A stretch of DNA of 64,000 nucleotides from Meloidogyne chitwoodi. Taxonomy: Eukaryota > Nematoda > Chromadorea > Rhabditida > Meloidogynidae. The stretch covers positions 496,001 through 560,000 of the forward strand of contig JACZZP010000020.1 in assembly GCA_015183035.1 (NCBI GenBank), in the 5' to 3' direction. Below, one piece after another: positions 44,151 to 58,182 of the stretch. The position numbers were made by a program, and so were the translations under genes. The first letter of the stretch is position 1. Every line of letters begins with the position of its first letter. The notes under the pieces are model-generated. The model did no database searches. It was not told where the DNA came from and saw only the letters and a program-made list of their open reading frames with translations.

Positions 44151-47100
44151 AATTTATTTTAAAATTTATATATATTTTTTTTAAATTTTATTTAAATATA
44201 CCTAATTAATAAGTTACTGCATTAGCAAATTGTTGGTTCTGGTTGAAATAAAAATTTAAAAAATTATTATTTTTTTTTAAATTAAATATATAGGTACTAG
44301 TATACATTAATTTGCTTTTTATTTATTTATTTTACACATATAAAAATTAATTTTATTTTTTTAAATATAAATTAATCAAAATGCTGCCATTTCCTTAATG
44401 TTGTCCATTAATTTTCACTGAAATTTTATTTTGTTTATGATAAATTTTAATTTTTTTTTTAATTTAATTAATTTTATAGGAATGAAGCAAATTCCAATTT
44501 TAATTTCGCCAATTCCTTATCTTATTAATTTAAAAAAAAATATATTTTTTTATTTTTTATAATGATATAATTTTTATTAAAAATAAAAAAAAATAATTTT
44601 TTTTTTATTTTATCAAATTAAAGCTAAAAAAATTAATTAGTTAACCTTCATTTTTTTCTGCTTCAAGTATGTTTAAATTTTTAAAATTAATTTTTTTTTC
44701 AAATTTATTAATTTGCGATCAACAGCTTCTTTCTACATCTTGCTATGACAAATCTTTATAATTTTAATATTTTTTAAATAATTTTTTATTAATATTAATT
44801 TTTAAATTTATTTATTTATTTTTATAATATTTTTTTAACTAAGCTATTTATTTTTTAAATAAATAAAATATTTTATAAATAGCTTAATTAATTTTATAAA
44901 ATTTATATATACTCTGATGAGTTTAAATTTAAATTTAAAATAAAATCTAAAAAAAACAAATTTTTTTTTTATTTAAAAAATTTAAAATAAAAATTAAATA
45001 TTTTTTTTAATTAATATCTTATATTTTGTTAGCTTTTTTTTTGTTTCTAATTATTAAATTAAATTATTAAATATTTATTTATAGTCAAATACATTTTCTT
45101 TGTATTGGATTATGTATTAAAAAATTTTATTTTAATTATATAAATTATTTTTCTATTTATTAAAACATTAATAATTATTATGTTGTACGGGCATGTGTTT
45201 AGAACATATCCAAATTGATAATGATTATTATTTTTTAAATTTAAATATTTTTTTATAAATATGTGTATACTAAAATTTAATTTTGATCTTGAAGCAGAAA
45301 ATATCAATTGAAATGCCACAAGTATTAAAATATTTTTTAAATAATTTAATTACTATTTTTTAATTAAAATTTATGTTTTTTTAATTAATATTTATTATTA
45401 CATTTTTATTATTTTAAATTTTTAATTTAATATATAAATTATATAAATTTAATTTTATTTAATTTAATTATTTTTTTTAATAATTTTTCAAAGTTAAAAT
45501 TATTTTCAAATTTTTTATTTATTAAAAAATGTACATAATAATTCCAAGTTTCAAAGTTATTCCTTTCAGATAGCTCTAAATTTATTTTATTTAAAAAATT
45601 ATATAAAATTGCAGAAACCTCATTCTAAAAAATATTTTTCAAATTAGGTATAATTAAATTTTTAAATTAACTAGTAGTGAAATTATTTTTATTTTTAAGT
45701 TAAATTTATTTAAATAATTTTTTTCTTATTAAATTTATTTTTTTTCTTCTTTTATTACCAAATTATAAAATTATAATTTTTGTATAATATATATTTAATT
45801 TTATTTTTAAAAATATTTAATTTTATTTTTAAAAATATTTGATTTTAATTTTAAAAATATTAATTAAATTTTAAAAATAAGAAATTAAATAATTTTTTGT
45901 TTTTGCTTTTCTGTAGGTCATCATTCTAAGGTATAATAAAAAATTTTTTTTTGTAAATTATTAATTATAATTTTTTCTAATTATTAAAAATATGAATTTA
46001 TTTTGGATTTAAAAAAAATATATTTACAAATTCTAATAAATTTTTTTAATAATAATATATATTTTATTTTTTAATAGCACACTAAAATTTAAAATTAATA
46101 ACCACAACATTCATTGTTTGATTGATTAGGCATTCTTAAAAAGTAAAAATTTGAAGTCGATTTTTTTTTCTTTTAGGAGATCACATATTTTTAATTTTTT
46201 TTGTAAGAAATATTTATTTTTTAATTTTTTTATTACATAATTATGTATTTATTTATTTACATTATTTAATTAATTTATTATTTTTTAAAATAATTTTTAT
46301 AAAAATTATTTTAATTTATTAATTGTATAATTTATTTAATAAAATTTTCTCAGTTTTTTTTAATTTATTTTAACATAATTACACAGTAATTATATATTTT
46401 TTAGTAAAAAGAGTTTTTTTCAAATCTTTCCCTAGAAAATTGCAATGAAATAATTTCTGGGTTGATTATTATTTTTTAAATTTAAATATTATTTTATAAA
46501 TTTCTTTTCTCTGGACAAATATTTTTTTTAAATAAAATTTAAATAAAATAAACAAAATTTTAATTTAATTTTTAATTTTATTATAGTAAATAAATTAATT
46601 TGTTAGAGAAATGATAATTCGTCATACTTTAAGTAAATTATTTTTCATTTATTTTACAATAAAAAATTTTTATTTAAATTTAATTTAATTTAAGAATAAT
46701 TATTAACGAAAAATTATTTAAAATAATTAAATAAATTTTTTTTAATATATTTAATAAATAAGAGAAATTTTCGAAAAGTATTTTCGACTATTGATGCGTT
46801 GAAAAAATAGCGTTGAAAAAAAATATCTATAATTTTTTTTAAATTTTATTTTAATTTTTACAAAAATTTTTGTTATTTATTAAATTAATATTAATTTATA
46901 ATTTTTATTTTTTTTCTTCAACATTTTTTTAAATATTTAAAAAATTAATTTATAAAATTATTAATTTTTATTTTTTAGATGAATAAATTAATTTTGTCTC
47001 CTTTTATTTTTTTTATTTTTTTAAATATGTAAGTAATGAATAAATTTCGTTGTACTGGATTTGAATATAAAATTAAAAAACATTTATTTTTTAATTTAAA

Positions 47101-50100
47101 TTAAATATATATATACCTATTTATTATTTTGCTCTTTTTTTAATTATTTATTTATTTTACACATATAAAAACATTTTTAATATAATTAATTTAAAATTTT
47201 TATTTTTTTAATTTAAATATTTTAATTGTTTTAAAAAATGTTAATTAAATATAAATTAAATAAAAATGACAAGGATATGTGCTCTTGATTTTTAAATAAT
47301 TTCTTTTTAATTCAAATAATTCAATTTGATTTGAATACGTAGAATTTGTCATTAAGGGGTATTAATTTTGCAAATTTTAATTATTTATAATTAGTCAAGA
47401 TTTAACAAAATAATTTATTGTAAAAAACAAATACAATTTTTTATTTTAATTTTTATTATAATTATTTAAATTAAATATATTTTTAAATAATTTTATCAAA
47501 AATATATTAATATAATTTTAATTTGTTTTTGATCTCAAGATTTTGTTTGTTAAGAGCTGCTTTTAGATTTATTTATTTTTTATAAATTTTATATTATTTT
47601 TTTAATATTATTAATTTTTTTTATTAAATTAATAAATTATATACCTATATTATTTTTTATTTTTTAAATAAAAAAGAATTTAAATTATATTATAATTTTT
47701 TATATAAATATACATATTATTCTTATTGTGTAAATCGTTACTTTCAGATCGTTTTTATCATCTAAAATTTTATTTTGAAATTTTTTTTTAAATGTACCTA
47801 AATTAATTTTATATTATTTTTTTAAATTTTTCTCAATTCGTTTTTGGAGTACAATATTTGATAAAAAGCCTTTTATAGTATTTTTAAAATTAACTAATAT
47901 TTTTTTAGTTAATAAATGATTTTTATTATTCTAATTACTAAAAATAATTTTATATAGGTATATTTACAACAACATAAAAAAATATATATAATTAATAAAT
48001 ATATATAAATTTTTAAAATATTATTTATTTTTAATTATGAAAAAAATATATTTTTAAGATTTTTATATTAATTCAATTTATTTATTAAACGTATTTAAAA
48101 ATAATTTTTGCAATTAATTATATTTCAAAAAAATGCAGAAATTCTTCTAGTAGATAGAATCCCTAAAAAGAAAAATATATTTAAAATACATAATTTATTA
48201 TTTTATAATTTTTTACTTAATTTTAATCTTTTTTATTATTTTAATTTTATTAAATTAAAAATAAACACTAATATTATTTTTTATTTTTTTAATAATTTTT
48301 CATGTCATGCATTTTTAAAAAATTACGTACATATATAGCATTAAAAAAAAATTATTACATAATATTATTATTTTTATAAAAAACAAACTTTAGTTCAAAT
48401 TTAATTTTTAAATAAATATTTGTTTGATTAAATCAACATTTGTTAGACTAACGTTTAACATTTAATAAACATAATATTCTCTAAATTAAGATGTGTGGTG
48501 TATCTTCTATTGGTGATCAGCATTAAGCGCAAGTTCAATTTAAATATTTTTTATATTAATAATTTTAAATATTTTTTAAATTAATTATAATTATTTATCA
48601 AGATAATGTTCCATTCTTGGAATTATTAAAATAATGTTTTAGCAAATATATTTTCCGTATTTTTTTAAATTAAATTAATTATAAATACTATCTTTAATTT
48701 TTATATATTATTTTAATAAAAATAAATTTAATTTTATTATAATTTTAAATAAAAATGGCATATTGCAAAGGAAAATTTGTAATTTCATGTAAAACAATAT
48801 TATACTTTTTACAATTTATTTTATTTTAAAATTTATTTTAAATATTTTTCCAAATCAATAAAATTAAATAAATTTTATTTTTACATTATTTAATAAATTA
48901 TTTTTTTTATTAAGTAAGTTGAATTGTTGGTCGATCAAATTGTAGGAGGAAATTCTTTAATTAAAATTTTATTATTATTTTTAATTTTTATATAAAAAAA
49001 TAATCTTTTCCCTTTTGACAAAGCCTGATCGCTGGACATTGTGTAGTTGGTTTTTCATTTGATTAATAATTTTTTAATTAATTTTTAATAAAGTTGTTTT
49101 TATAATATATTTCTTTAATATATTATTTTTAACATTGTTGAAAATAATTTATTTTTAAAATTAAATTTAAAAAATATATAATATACTATTATTTTAAATA
49201 TTTTTTTAAATTAAATTAAATTATTTTTAAATTTATGTACCTAATTAATAATTTTACTTAAAATTATTTGTAAATTTGGAAAATAATAAAAATATGTTTC
49301 TTTTTATTTCTGATACATTTTATTAATTTTTTATTTTTAAATTTAATTATTGTTAATAATAATGTTATTTTACGCATAAATAAGAATAAGCTGTGAGCAG
49401 TATGTTCTAATTCGTATTTTTTAATTTCTTTTCAAATTAAATAAATACAAGTTTATTATTTTATTTATATAATACTATTTTATTATAATTATTAAATAAA
49501 TTAAATTCATATTTATTTTTAATTTTATTTGTTAATTAGTTGAACAAATTTTGAGTATTCAATTGACCTTTTGATTCGCTAATGTTATTTTAATTTTTAT
49601 AATTAATTTAAATACAGGATAAGTTTAAGTTTTCAAATAAATTATATAAAAAATTCCCTAGCTTTAAATTATCACACTATTCGTTCTGCAATTGTTATTT
49701 TAATAATTTAAAAATATACCTGATTTTAGAAAATATAAAATTAAATGCTTAAAATTTTTATAAAATATATATAATTTTATTTAATTAATTTATAGAATTT
49801 ATATAATTATTTTAATAGTTTTTTAATGTTCTTCATACAAATTTGAATTAATCTTATTATCAATTGAAGGATTGTTTCAATGAATTTTTTAAAGCTTTCA
49901 TTTTTAAAATTTAAAATTAATTTTTTAAAAACATATCTTTAACCTTTAATGATTAATTAAATTTATTTTTTTATTTTTGAGTTAAATATTATTTAAAAAT
50001 TAAATTAATGTGTAATGATGCAGACATCCAAGAGAGCTCCGATGTGAGGTTATTCTTCAAGTAATTTTATTAAAAATTAAATTATTATTTTTATTAATTA

Positions 50101-52610
50101 ATAAATTAAATTGATTTCAAGTAAATAATAAAAACATTGCAGATAAAGAAATATTTTTAATATTATAATTAATTTTAAATTATATTCATATAGTAATAAA
50201 TAACATTTATTCCAATATAAATTTTTAAATTTATATTAAAATTTTTTTTTATTTTTTAATTAATTTATTTAAAAATATAAAATAATTTAATAAACATAAT
50301 TTTATTTAAATTATAATTTTATTTCAAAATTTTTGTAGTAATAATAGCTATAATTTCCAAGACATGATTGAACAATCCATGATTATTATATTGTAATTTA
50401 TGTTAAATATCGAAATTGAAAATTTTATTATTATTATAAAATAATTTAATTATTTTATAAATAAAGTGAACTTTGCTACACTTAAATTGAAGATCCATTG
50501 ATTTAAGCTTATTAGTGTTTTTCCTGCTTTTCTGCAATAGAATAAAATAAATAATTCTATTAAATATTAACTTTGTAGTGGTGTAAGTTAAGTTATTTTA
50601 ATTATAATGTTAATTTAATTTTTATAATTTAAAAATATAAATTTATAAAATTACTATAAAAAATTATATGTATGAATTTAATTAAAAATCTATTTATATT
50701 TTGATAATTGCCTTGATAATTTGAGCGTTAAACTTGTTTTCATTAAATTAATTTTTTGATTTATTTATAATTATTATAAAAATAATTATTTGCTTAAATA
50801 TTTGTATTTTTCTTGATTTATTTAATTTTATTAAATAAATTTTATTTATTAAATTTAATTATTCATTTTTTAATATTTAATATTTTTCATTAATTAGTAA
50901 ATTAATTTATTTTACTAATTAATATTATTTTAACAAGAATTGAAAAATTAATTGATATTTACATTGATAAAGTCTAGATTAATTAAAATGTCCTTTAATA
51001 TTTTTTTTTAATTTGCCAATTTCTAAACATTTTCTGTATTAATAAATTTTATAAAATTTAATCTTAATAAGTTTTATTTTTTATTATTTTTACTTAATTT
51101 AATATCAGGAATGAATTCTTCCTAGAGAATCTTTAACAATTTCATTCTCTAACTTAAATAATTTTTTATTATTTTAATTTTATAATTTTTTAAAATTATT
51201 TTCATTTTTTACTAGAAAAACGTTCACATTCTTCTTTGAATAATTGAAATAATTTTTTTAGCAAATATTTGCTGTATTTTTTTATTAAAATATATTATTA
51301 TTATACTATTTTTAATTTTATATAATATTTAATAAATTTAATTTTCTTCTAATTTAAAATAAAAATTGAATAATTTGATTAATAGTTAATTTAATATTTG
51401 TTCCTTCATTGTGTATATCAGTTGTTAAATTTTTATTTATTATTTATTTATTTTTCTCTTAAGTTTATTTCAAAATTTAAATTTTATTTTTATATTATTT
51501 ATTAAATTATTGTGTTCATAATTTACATTATTAACAAGCAAATTTTGTTAGATAATTTTTTAATTAAAAAATTTTTTTTATTATTTTTAATTTTTATAAA
51601 ACATCCTTTTCTCTTATGGCGAAGCAGATCTCTGATCACTTAGGGTTGGCGAGCTGGTTATCTTTACTGGTTAATAATATTTAATTTTAAATTAATTTTA
51701 ATAAAATTGATTTTATTTTGTTTTAATGTGGTTAATTATTAATTATAATGTGCTTTATAAATTTTAAAATAATTTTAGATTATTTTTTCTAATATAGTAG
51801 TTCCGCCAATTGAGAAAGTTTTGATACATTAATTTTTATTATATTAATCTTTCATGTGTCAATTTATCAGTTATTCACTCAAAAATATTCCTGATGTTTA
51901 AGTCAATATTTATTTTGTAAATATTTATAATGTTTTAATTAAAAATTTATTTTTTTAATACATATTTTTGTAGGCTATTTATTAATATTTATTTTTAATT
52001 TATTTATTTTAGTTATCGGTAGAAAATTATGTATTTAAAATTTAGTTATTTATTTATAAAAAATACCTATAGATTTTTTAAACTGTTCAATTTAATTAAA
52101 AAGTTTTAATTGTCATTATGACCACCATTCTGATTACATGGCCACTCTTAATGAGAAGACCACTAGTTTTTAATTTATATCATAATAATTTTTTGCTTTA
52201 TCTACTTTGTTAATTTGATAAATAACACTGATAGAGATTTTTTAATTTAATAATTTTTTGTATTTTTTTAATTATTAGTTTATTAGATTATTTTTTTAAT
52301 TTGTTTTCTAAATAGTGTTATCCGTCAGTAGATCTTCAGGTCATACAATATTTTTTTAATTATAATTATAAATTTATTTTTAATTAATTAATTTTATTTG
52401 TTAATTATGTAGTTACTTATGCTACTGAATGTAGAGATCAATGTAGATTTATAAATTTAATTTTTATTAAGAGATGTTAAGTTATAGTTGATTTGTTTCA
52501 TGTATTAATATTGAATAGTAATAAATTTAATTTTTATTAAATTGTGTTAAGTTATAAGTTGATTTTTATTCGTTTTATTAATTTTATTGCTTAGGTAAAG
52601 CTATTATTAG

Positions 52611-52872
52611 ATATTTAAAGGTTAATTTATTTTATTGATTTAATTTGTTGGTGTAAAATAAAAGAAATGTATTATTTGTTGTTTTCGTCAAAAAATTTAA
52701 ATTAAAAGTAAATTTTAATATTTGGGCTGTTTTTGTGATAAAATGAAGTGAAAAGGAAAAAAAGAGACTTTTATACTGTGACCTTTAGTTGACCATTTTT
52801 TATTTACATTTTGTAACTTTTCTTTTTTATTTTAACATCCCAGTTCAGTGCCTCATTCTGGCCGGTTGTGTG
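52611..52872 (+). repeat. Left arm of inverted repeat flanking two host genes
   Basis: About 260 bp that matches the complement of 56828-57067, nearly perfectly over the inner part (cacaaccggccagaatgag to the TATAAAAG region). It lies downstream of the PP2A gene. On the minus strand it contains GTATAAAAGTCTC. Confidence 0.85.
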
Positions 52873-53169
52873 CCAAATGAGTAAATTTTCTATGAGACTC
52901 CTCCGGGACGTTCCGAATAATTTTTCTTTTTGTGTTTTACGCTCGATAAAAATTTTGAATTTCGCTTTGTAATTTTGTTAATTCTTTATAATTATTGAGA
53001 TTTTATTTTTATGTTTTATTATTTATTAATTTTATGTCCCAAGGTAATAAGTGGTGTCGACGGACTTCATTTAAATAAATTAAATTTTTATAATTTTAAA
53101 ACGTTTTTGATTTAAAAGCACGAATTATTTTAAAAGAATCAAATATTTAAATTTTATAAAGATCATTTC

Positions 53170-55005
<1,836 letters not shown>

Positions 55006-55034
55006 ATTCTTAAATCGATAAAAAATTTTTAAAT

Positions 55035-55046
55035 ACTAAAAGATAA
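55035..55046 (-). promoter_or_regulatory. Probable trans-splice acceptor upstream of PP2A
   Basis: Minus strand ...TTATCTTTTAG with AG at 55036-55035, about 30 nt before the ATG at 55005. A polypyrimidine-AG this close to the start fits spliced-leader addition in nematodes. Confidence 0.4.
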
Positions 55047-55406
55047 GAAAAATTAATTGAGAACAAAATTAATAAATCATATGAAAAAAGTATTAATGGA
55101 CAGGAAAAGTTTAGTCCACAATTATTAAAAGAGAAACAATTTTTCAATAATTTAATTTTTAACCAATAAAAAATTGCAGTTATGAAAAAACAAATTTTAT
55201 AAATAAGTTTGATAAAAATTTATGTAAATAATTTATTATCTTAATTGTACAAAATATGTAAGTGAAAATTCAATTAAACTCGTACAAAGCGAATCCCGTT
55301 ATTTAAAAAAATAGGAAAGGTTGAAATATTTTGAAAAAGATAAAAAAATAAGGCGTACAGTCGTCACAGTTAAACAAAAATCTTCACTGATAGTTAAATT
55401 ATATAC

Positions 55407-56595
55407 TTAAAGTCCCAATTGAGCCAATGTTTCAGTAACTTTTTTACGGCAGTCGGCCGGATCATTAACATTATGACCAACAGTGCCAGGATGAGTAAAG
55501 ATTTCGTAGTCATTTCCTCCCTTAATTTTTGATAAATATATAAAATTAATTAGACACGTTTTAACGCGGTAAAGTTTTTTCGGGCTTTATAAAAAACACT
55601 AATTTTAAATTATAAAAATAAATCTTTTTCGATAATTAAAAAATTCTTACAGGCAAAGTTTTGTCACCAAAAAAGTGTATGGCCTCATATTTTGGCTTCA
55701 AATATCGCAAACAATAAGTCTTATCCCAACCAGTCGGGAATATATCAATGCTAATTTGTCCTCCAATAGAAAATTTGAGTGAGTTCTCTGCAATTGGAAA
55801 ACGTTGTTCTAATAATTGTACAAAGTCTTGACGAATAGGAAATTTATTTTCATATTCTACAAAGGACATGCGCTCTTCTTGAGTACAGCTTCGTCCACAT
55901 GGGCAGACGTTTATCTTTTAATTATTTTTTAAAATATTTTTAAAATTAAATGATTATACCATTCCATTCCGATGTTCAATAAAAGTTCCACGTTTAAACG
56001 GCAATTCAAGATTTGAAATATAACGAAGACAAAAGTTTATCAAAGTTTGAAATCGATTTTCACCCAATTCTTTTGTCATTGACTTAAAAAAATTAAAGGG
56101 AAATTAAAATAAATTTAAAAACAAAATTTTAAAAATTTATACCGCCTTTGGAAGCTCTTTCAAGCCTTCAAATCCCATTAACCCATTCTCAGCAAAAATG
56201 AACGAAAAAAGTTTGAGTAGTTCGTTATTTTCATTAGGCAATTGTTCAAAAATTTTGACCAAATCAGAACCTCCAACTACTGCAATTGGTACACGTTTAC
56301 TGAGCTCTCGCATGAATTGCATCATTTCATCGGTTATTTTCTAAAAAATTAGCCAAATTTCTGCCTCAAAAAAAATTTCTTCTGATAAAGGCTATTAAAT
56401 GTTTCCTAGGTATTTTGTATTTTCCCAACCTAATCTCTATAAAATTAAATTAAAATAAACCTGTCTAGGCAAGGTTAGCGTCCCATCAACATCGAAAAGA
56501 AAAATTGCAGGAGCTTTAGTTTCCACTAAATTTTGTTCTTGTTGATCCTTTTTCACATTATTGCTGACATTCTTAGTTAATGCTTCTTCTGTCAT
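55407..56595 (-). CDS. PMM2: Phosphomannomutase
   Basis: Five exons: 56595-56461, 56340-56143, 56082-55960, 55914-55651 and 55520-55407, giving 277 aa. It converts mannose-6-phosphate to mannose-1-phosphate for GDP-mannose, N-glycans and GPI anchors, in the cytosol. The HAD motif F-D35-V-D37-GTLT supplies the nucleophile and general acid. [49 protein letters not shown] and FFGDKT-PGGND(Y)E follow in family order. A ~25-residue N-terminal extension exceeds the usual ~246-250 aa length. One apparent family-typical proline (SPIGRS) is replaced by Cys (CPCGRS). It lies 400 bp upstream of the PP2A gene on the same strand. Confidence 0.93.
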
Positions 56596-56827
56596 TTTAT
56601 TAAGTAAATTTGTCAAAAAATAGTAGAAAATATTTAAGTTTTAAATTAAATTCTCTTATTGTTGTTGTTTGTTTAAATATACGTGGCAATTTTTTTAATA
56701 TTACTAAAATAAAAACGCGTCATTTTTATACGTGGATTGAGAAGTAAGAAAAAGATTTACATTAATAAAAAGTGATCAAAATTTTCAATAATGGCGGTGT
56801 TGATTATAAACGACATGGGAACCCATT

Positions 56828-57067
56828 ACACAACCGGCCAGAATGAGGCACTGAACTGGGACGCTACTAATAAACAAGAAGTTACAAAATGTAAATAAAA
56901 AAAATGGTCAACTAAAGTTCACAGTATAAAAGTCTCTTTTTTTCCTTTTCACTTCATTTTATCACAAAAACAAAAAATATTAAATCTATAATTATTTGAC
57001 AAAAACAACAAATATTTATTTTATGTAAATAAATTAAGTCAATAAAATAATTAACCTTTAAATACTT
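56828..57067 (-). repeat. Right arm of inverted repeat flanking two host genes
   Basis: Complement of 52611-52872. It lies between the PMM and PDZ genes. On the plus strand it contains GTATAAAAGTCTC followed by a pyrimidine tract, which resembles a core promoter pointing right, although no rightward gene follows. Confidence 0.85.
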
Positions 57068-57295
57068 ATTTTTTTAATAATAAAAAGCATCGATTAAATT
57101 AAAAAAAAATTATTATATAATACAAAAATTTTAATCATACAACTAAATTAATTTAAAAAATAAAATTTAATGTAAAATAAAATACCTAAATAATGAAAAA
57201 GTTTTAAAAATAAATATTTATATAATTATTAAAAAATAAAAACGAAAGAATGAGCAAAAATAAATAAATAAATCATCTTTAAAATATTTCAATTT

Positions 57296-57963
57296 TTAAC
57301 CTGTCTTCTTATTGAAATTTCTATATCCAACAAAAATAAAACCAAAAAATGCGCAGGCTCCAATACCAAAGAAAAACAATTCAGACTGGAAAAACAACAT
57401 TTTTAAATTTTATTTAATTATAAAAATTAACCAGTTTTTGAAAAATTCCTGAACTACATGAATCATCTGATTGATCAATTTTGCCTAAGTCAGTTACAGA
57501 AGACACCTTTAATAATTTTAAAAATAAAATTTAGTAAAAATTAAAACAACCTCATCAATGTTAAAATTAATTTTTCGTTCCAACGTAAAAATGCAAACAC
57601 CGCTAAGTTTATTTAACAAATTTATTGCTTCCAAATGTTTTTTATTTTCAAATAAAATGTCATTTACCTACAAAAATTTGTTAAAAGTTTGTTTAAAAAA
57701 TTAAAAAAAAAACTAAACAGAAATTATACGATCTCCTACACAAATTAAATCGACCAAATCATCCCTCCGGACGCGTGAAACAAAAAATCCATCATTTCCT
57801 GCGATATAAGGTTCGTCAATTCCACCAGCAATATTTATGCCAAAGCCTAAATATTTTTTAATAAAATGACAAAACTTTTTATAATTTAAAAACCTTTTTT
57901 TGAATCCTTTGTAATTTCATACGTGATAATCACACCATTAGAAGAATGAGCATCTGACCTCAT
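57296..57963 (-). CDS. PDZ tail-anchored protein, SYNJ2BP/OMP25-like
   Basis: Five exons: 57963-57894, 57846-57719, 57667-57551, 57506-57432 and 57385-57296, giving 159 aa. One PDZ domain (about 10-97) has the carboxylate-binding loop GFGI (24-27), AGG, then FVSRV and GDRIISVND. The C-terminus (about 131-153, SELFFFGIGACAFFGFIFVGY) is a single membrane anchor followed by a short basic tail. This is the architecture and length of SYNJ2BP (OMP25), a mitochondrial outer-membrane PDZ adaptor. Orthology is inferred from architecture. A TTTCAG acceptor lies 17 nt before the ATG, and the gene follows unc-24 by about 220 bp. Confidence 0.78.
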
Positions 57964-57979
57964 TTTTTAAATATTAATT

Positions 57980-57990
57980 CTGAAACAAGT
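57980..57990 (-). promoter_or_regulatory. Probable trans-splice acceptor of the PDZ gene
   Basis: Minus strand ACTTGTTTCAG ends at 57980, directly upstream of the start at 57963. The stop of unc-24 is about 200 nt further upstream, a spacing typical of nematode SL2-type operons. Confidence 0.5.
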
Positions 57991-58182
57991 TTAAATTCTC
58001 AGGGCATTAAAAAAATAATTTTTTAAAATTATAAAACAAAATATTATAAAAGTATTCTTTAAATTTTTTCTAACATAAATATTTACACCAAATTAATTAA
58101 ACAAATCATATATAAAATAAACTAATTTAAGAAAAAAAATTAATAAAAAGCAGAAAGAAATTTAATTTTAAATATTAATTAT

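Larger units (their letters stand above)
29553..52604. other. 23 kb of AT-rich DNA with repeated islands, no confident gene
   Basis: No ORF above about 75 codons that is not A/T-run translation. Internal copies of the same islands are frequent (32280-33740, 34860-36400 vs 39650-40400, 38330-38700 vs 41050-41420, 41460-44150, 44220-44760 vs 14200-14700 and 36780-36860). Islands near 48500-48540, 49020-49060, 50030-50060, 51610-51660, 52130-52170 and 52320-52350 have no partner that I noticed. No tRNA, rRNA or CRISPR is visible. Confidence 0.45.

Noticed and set aside
45110..48338. Open frames at 45110-45319 and 48108-48338
   Set aside because: Translations of A/T runs (K, N, I, F, Y, L), with no start or splice context and no conservation seen.
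5882..52604. Frequent TAGGTA/TACCTA hexamers in the AT-rich DNA
   Set aside because: A rough count is only about twice the composition expectation, and no regular spacing was found. Probably related to splice-like or A/T-context bias.
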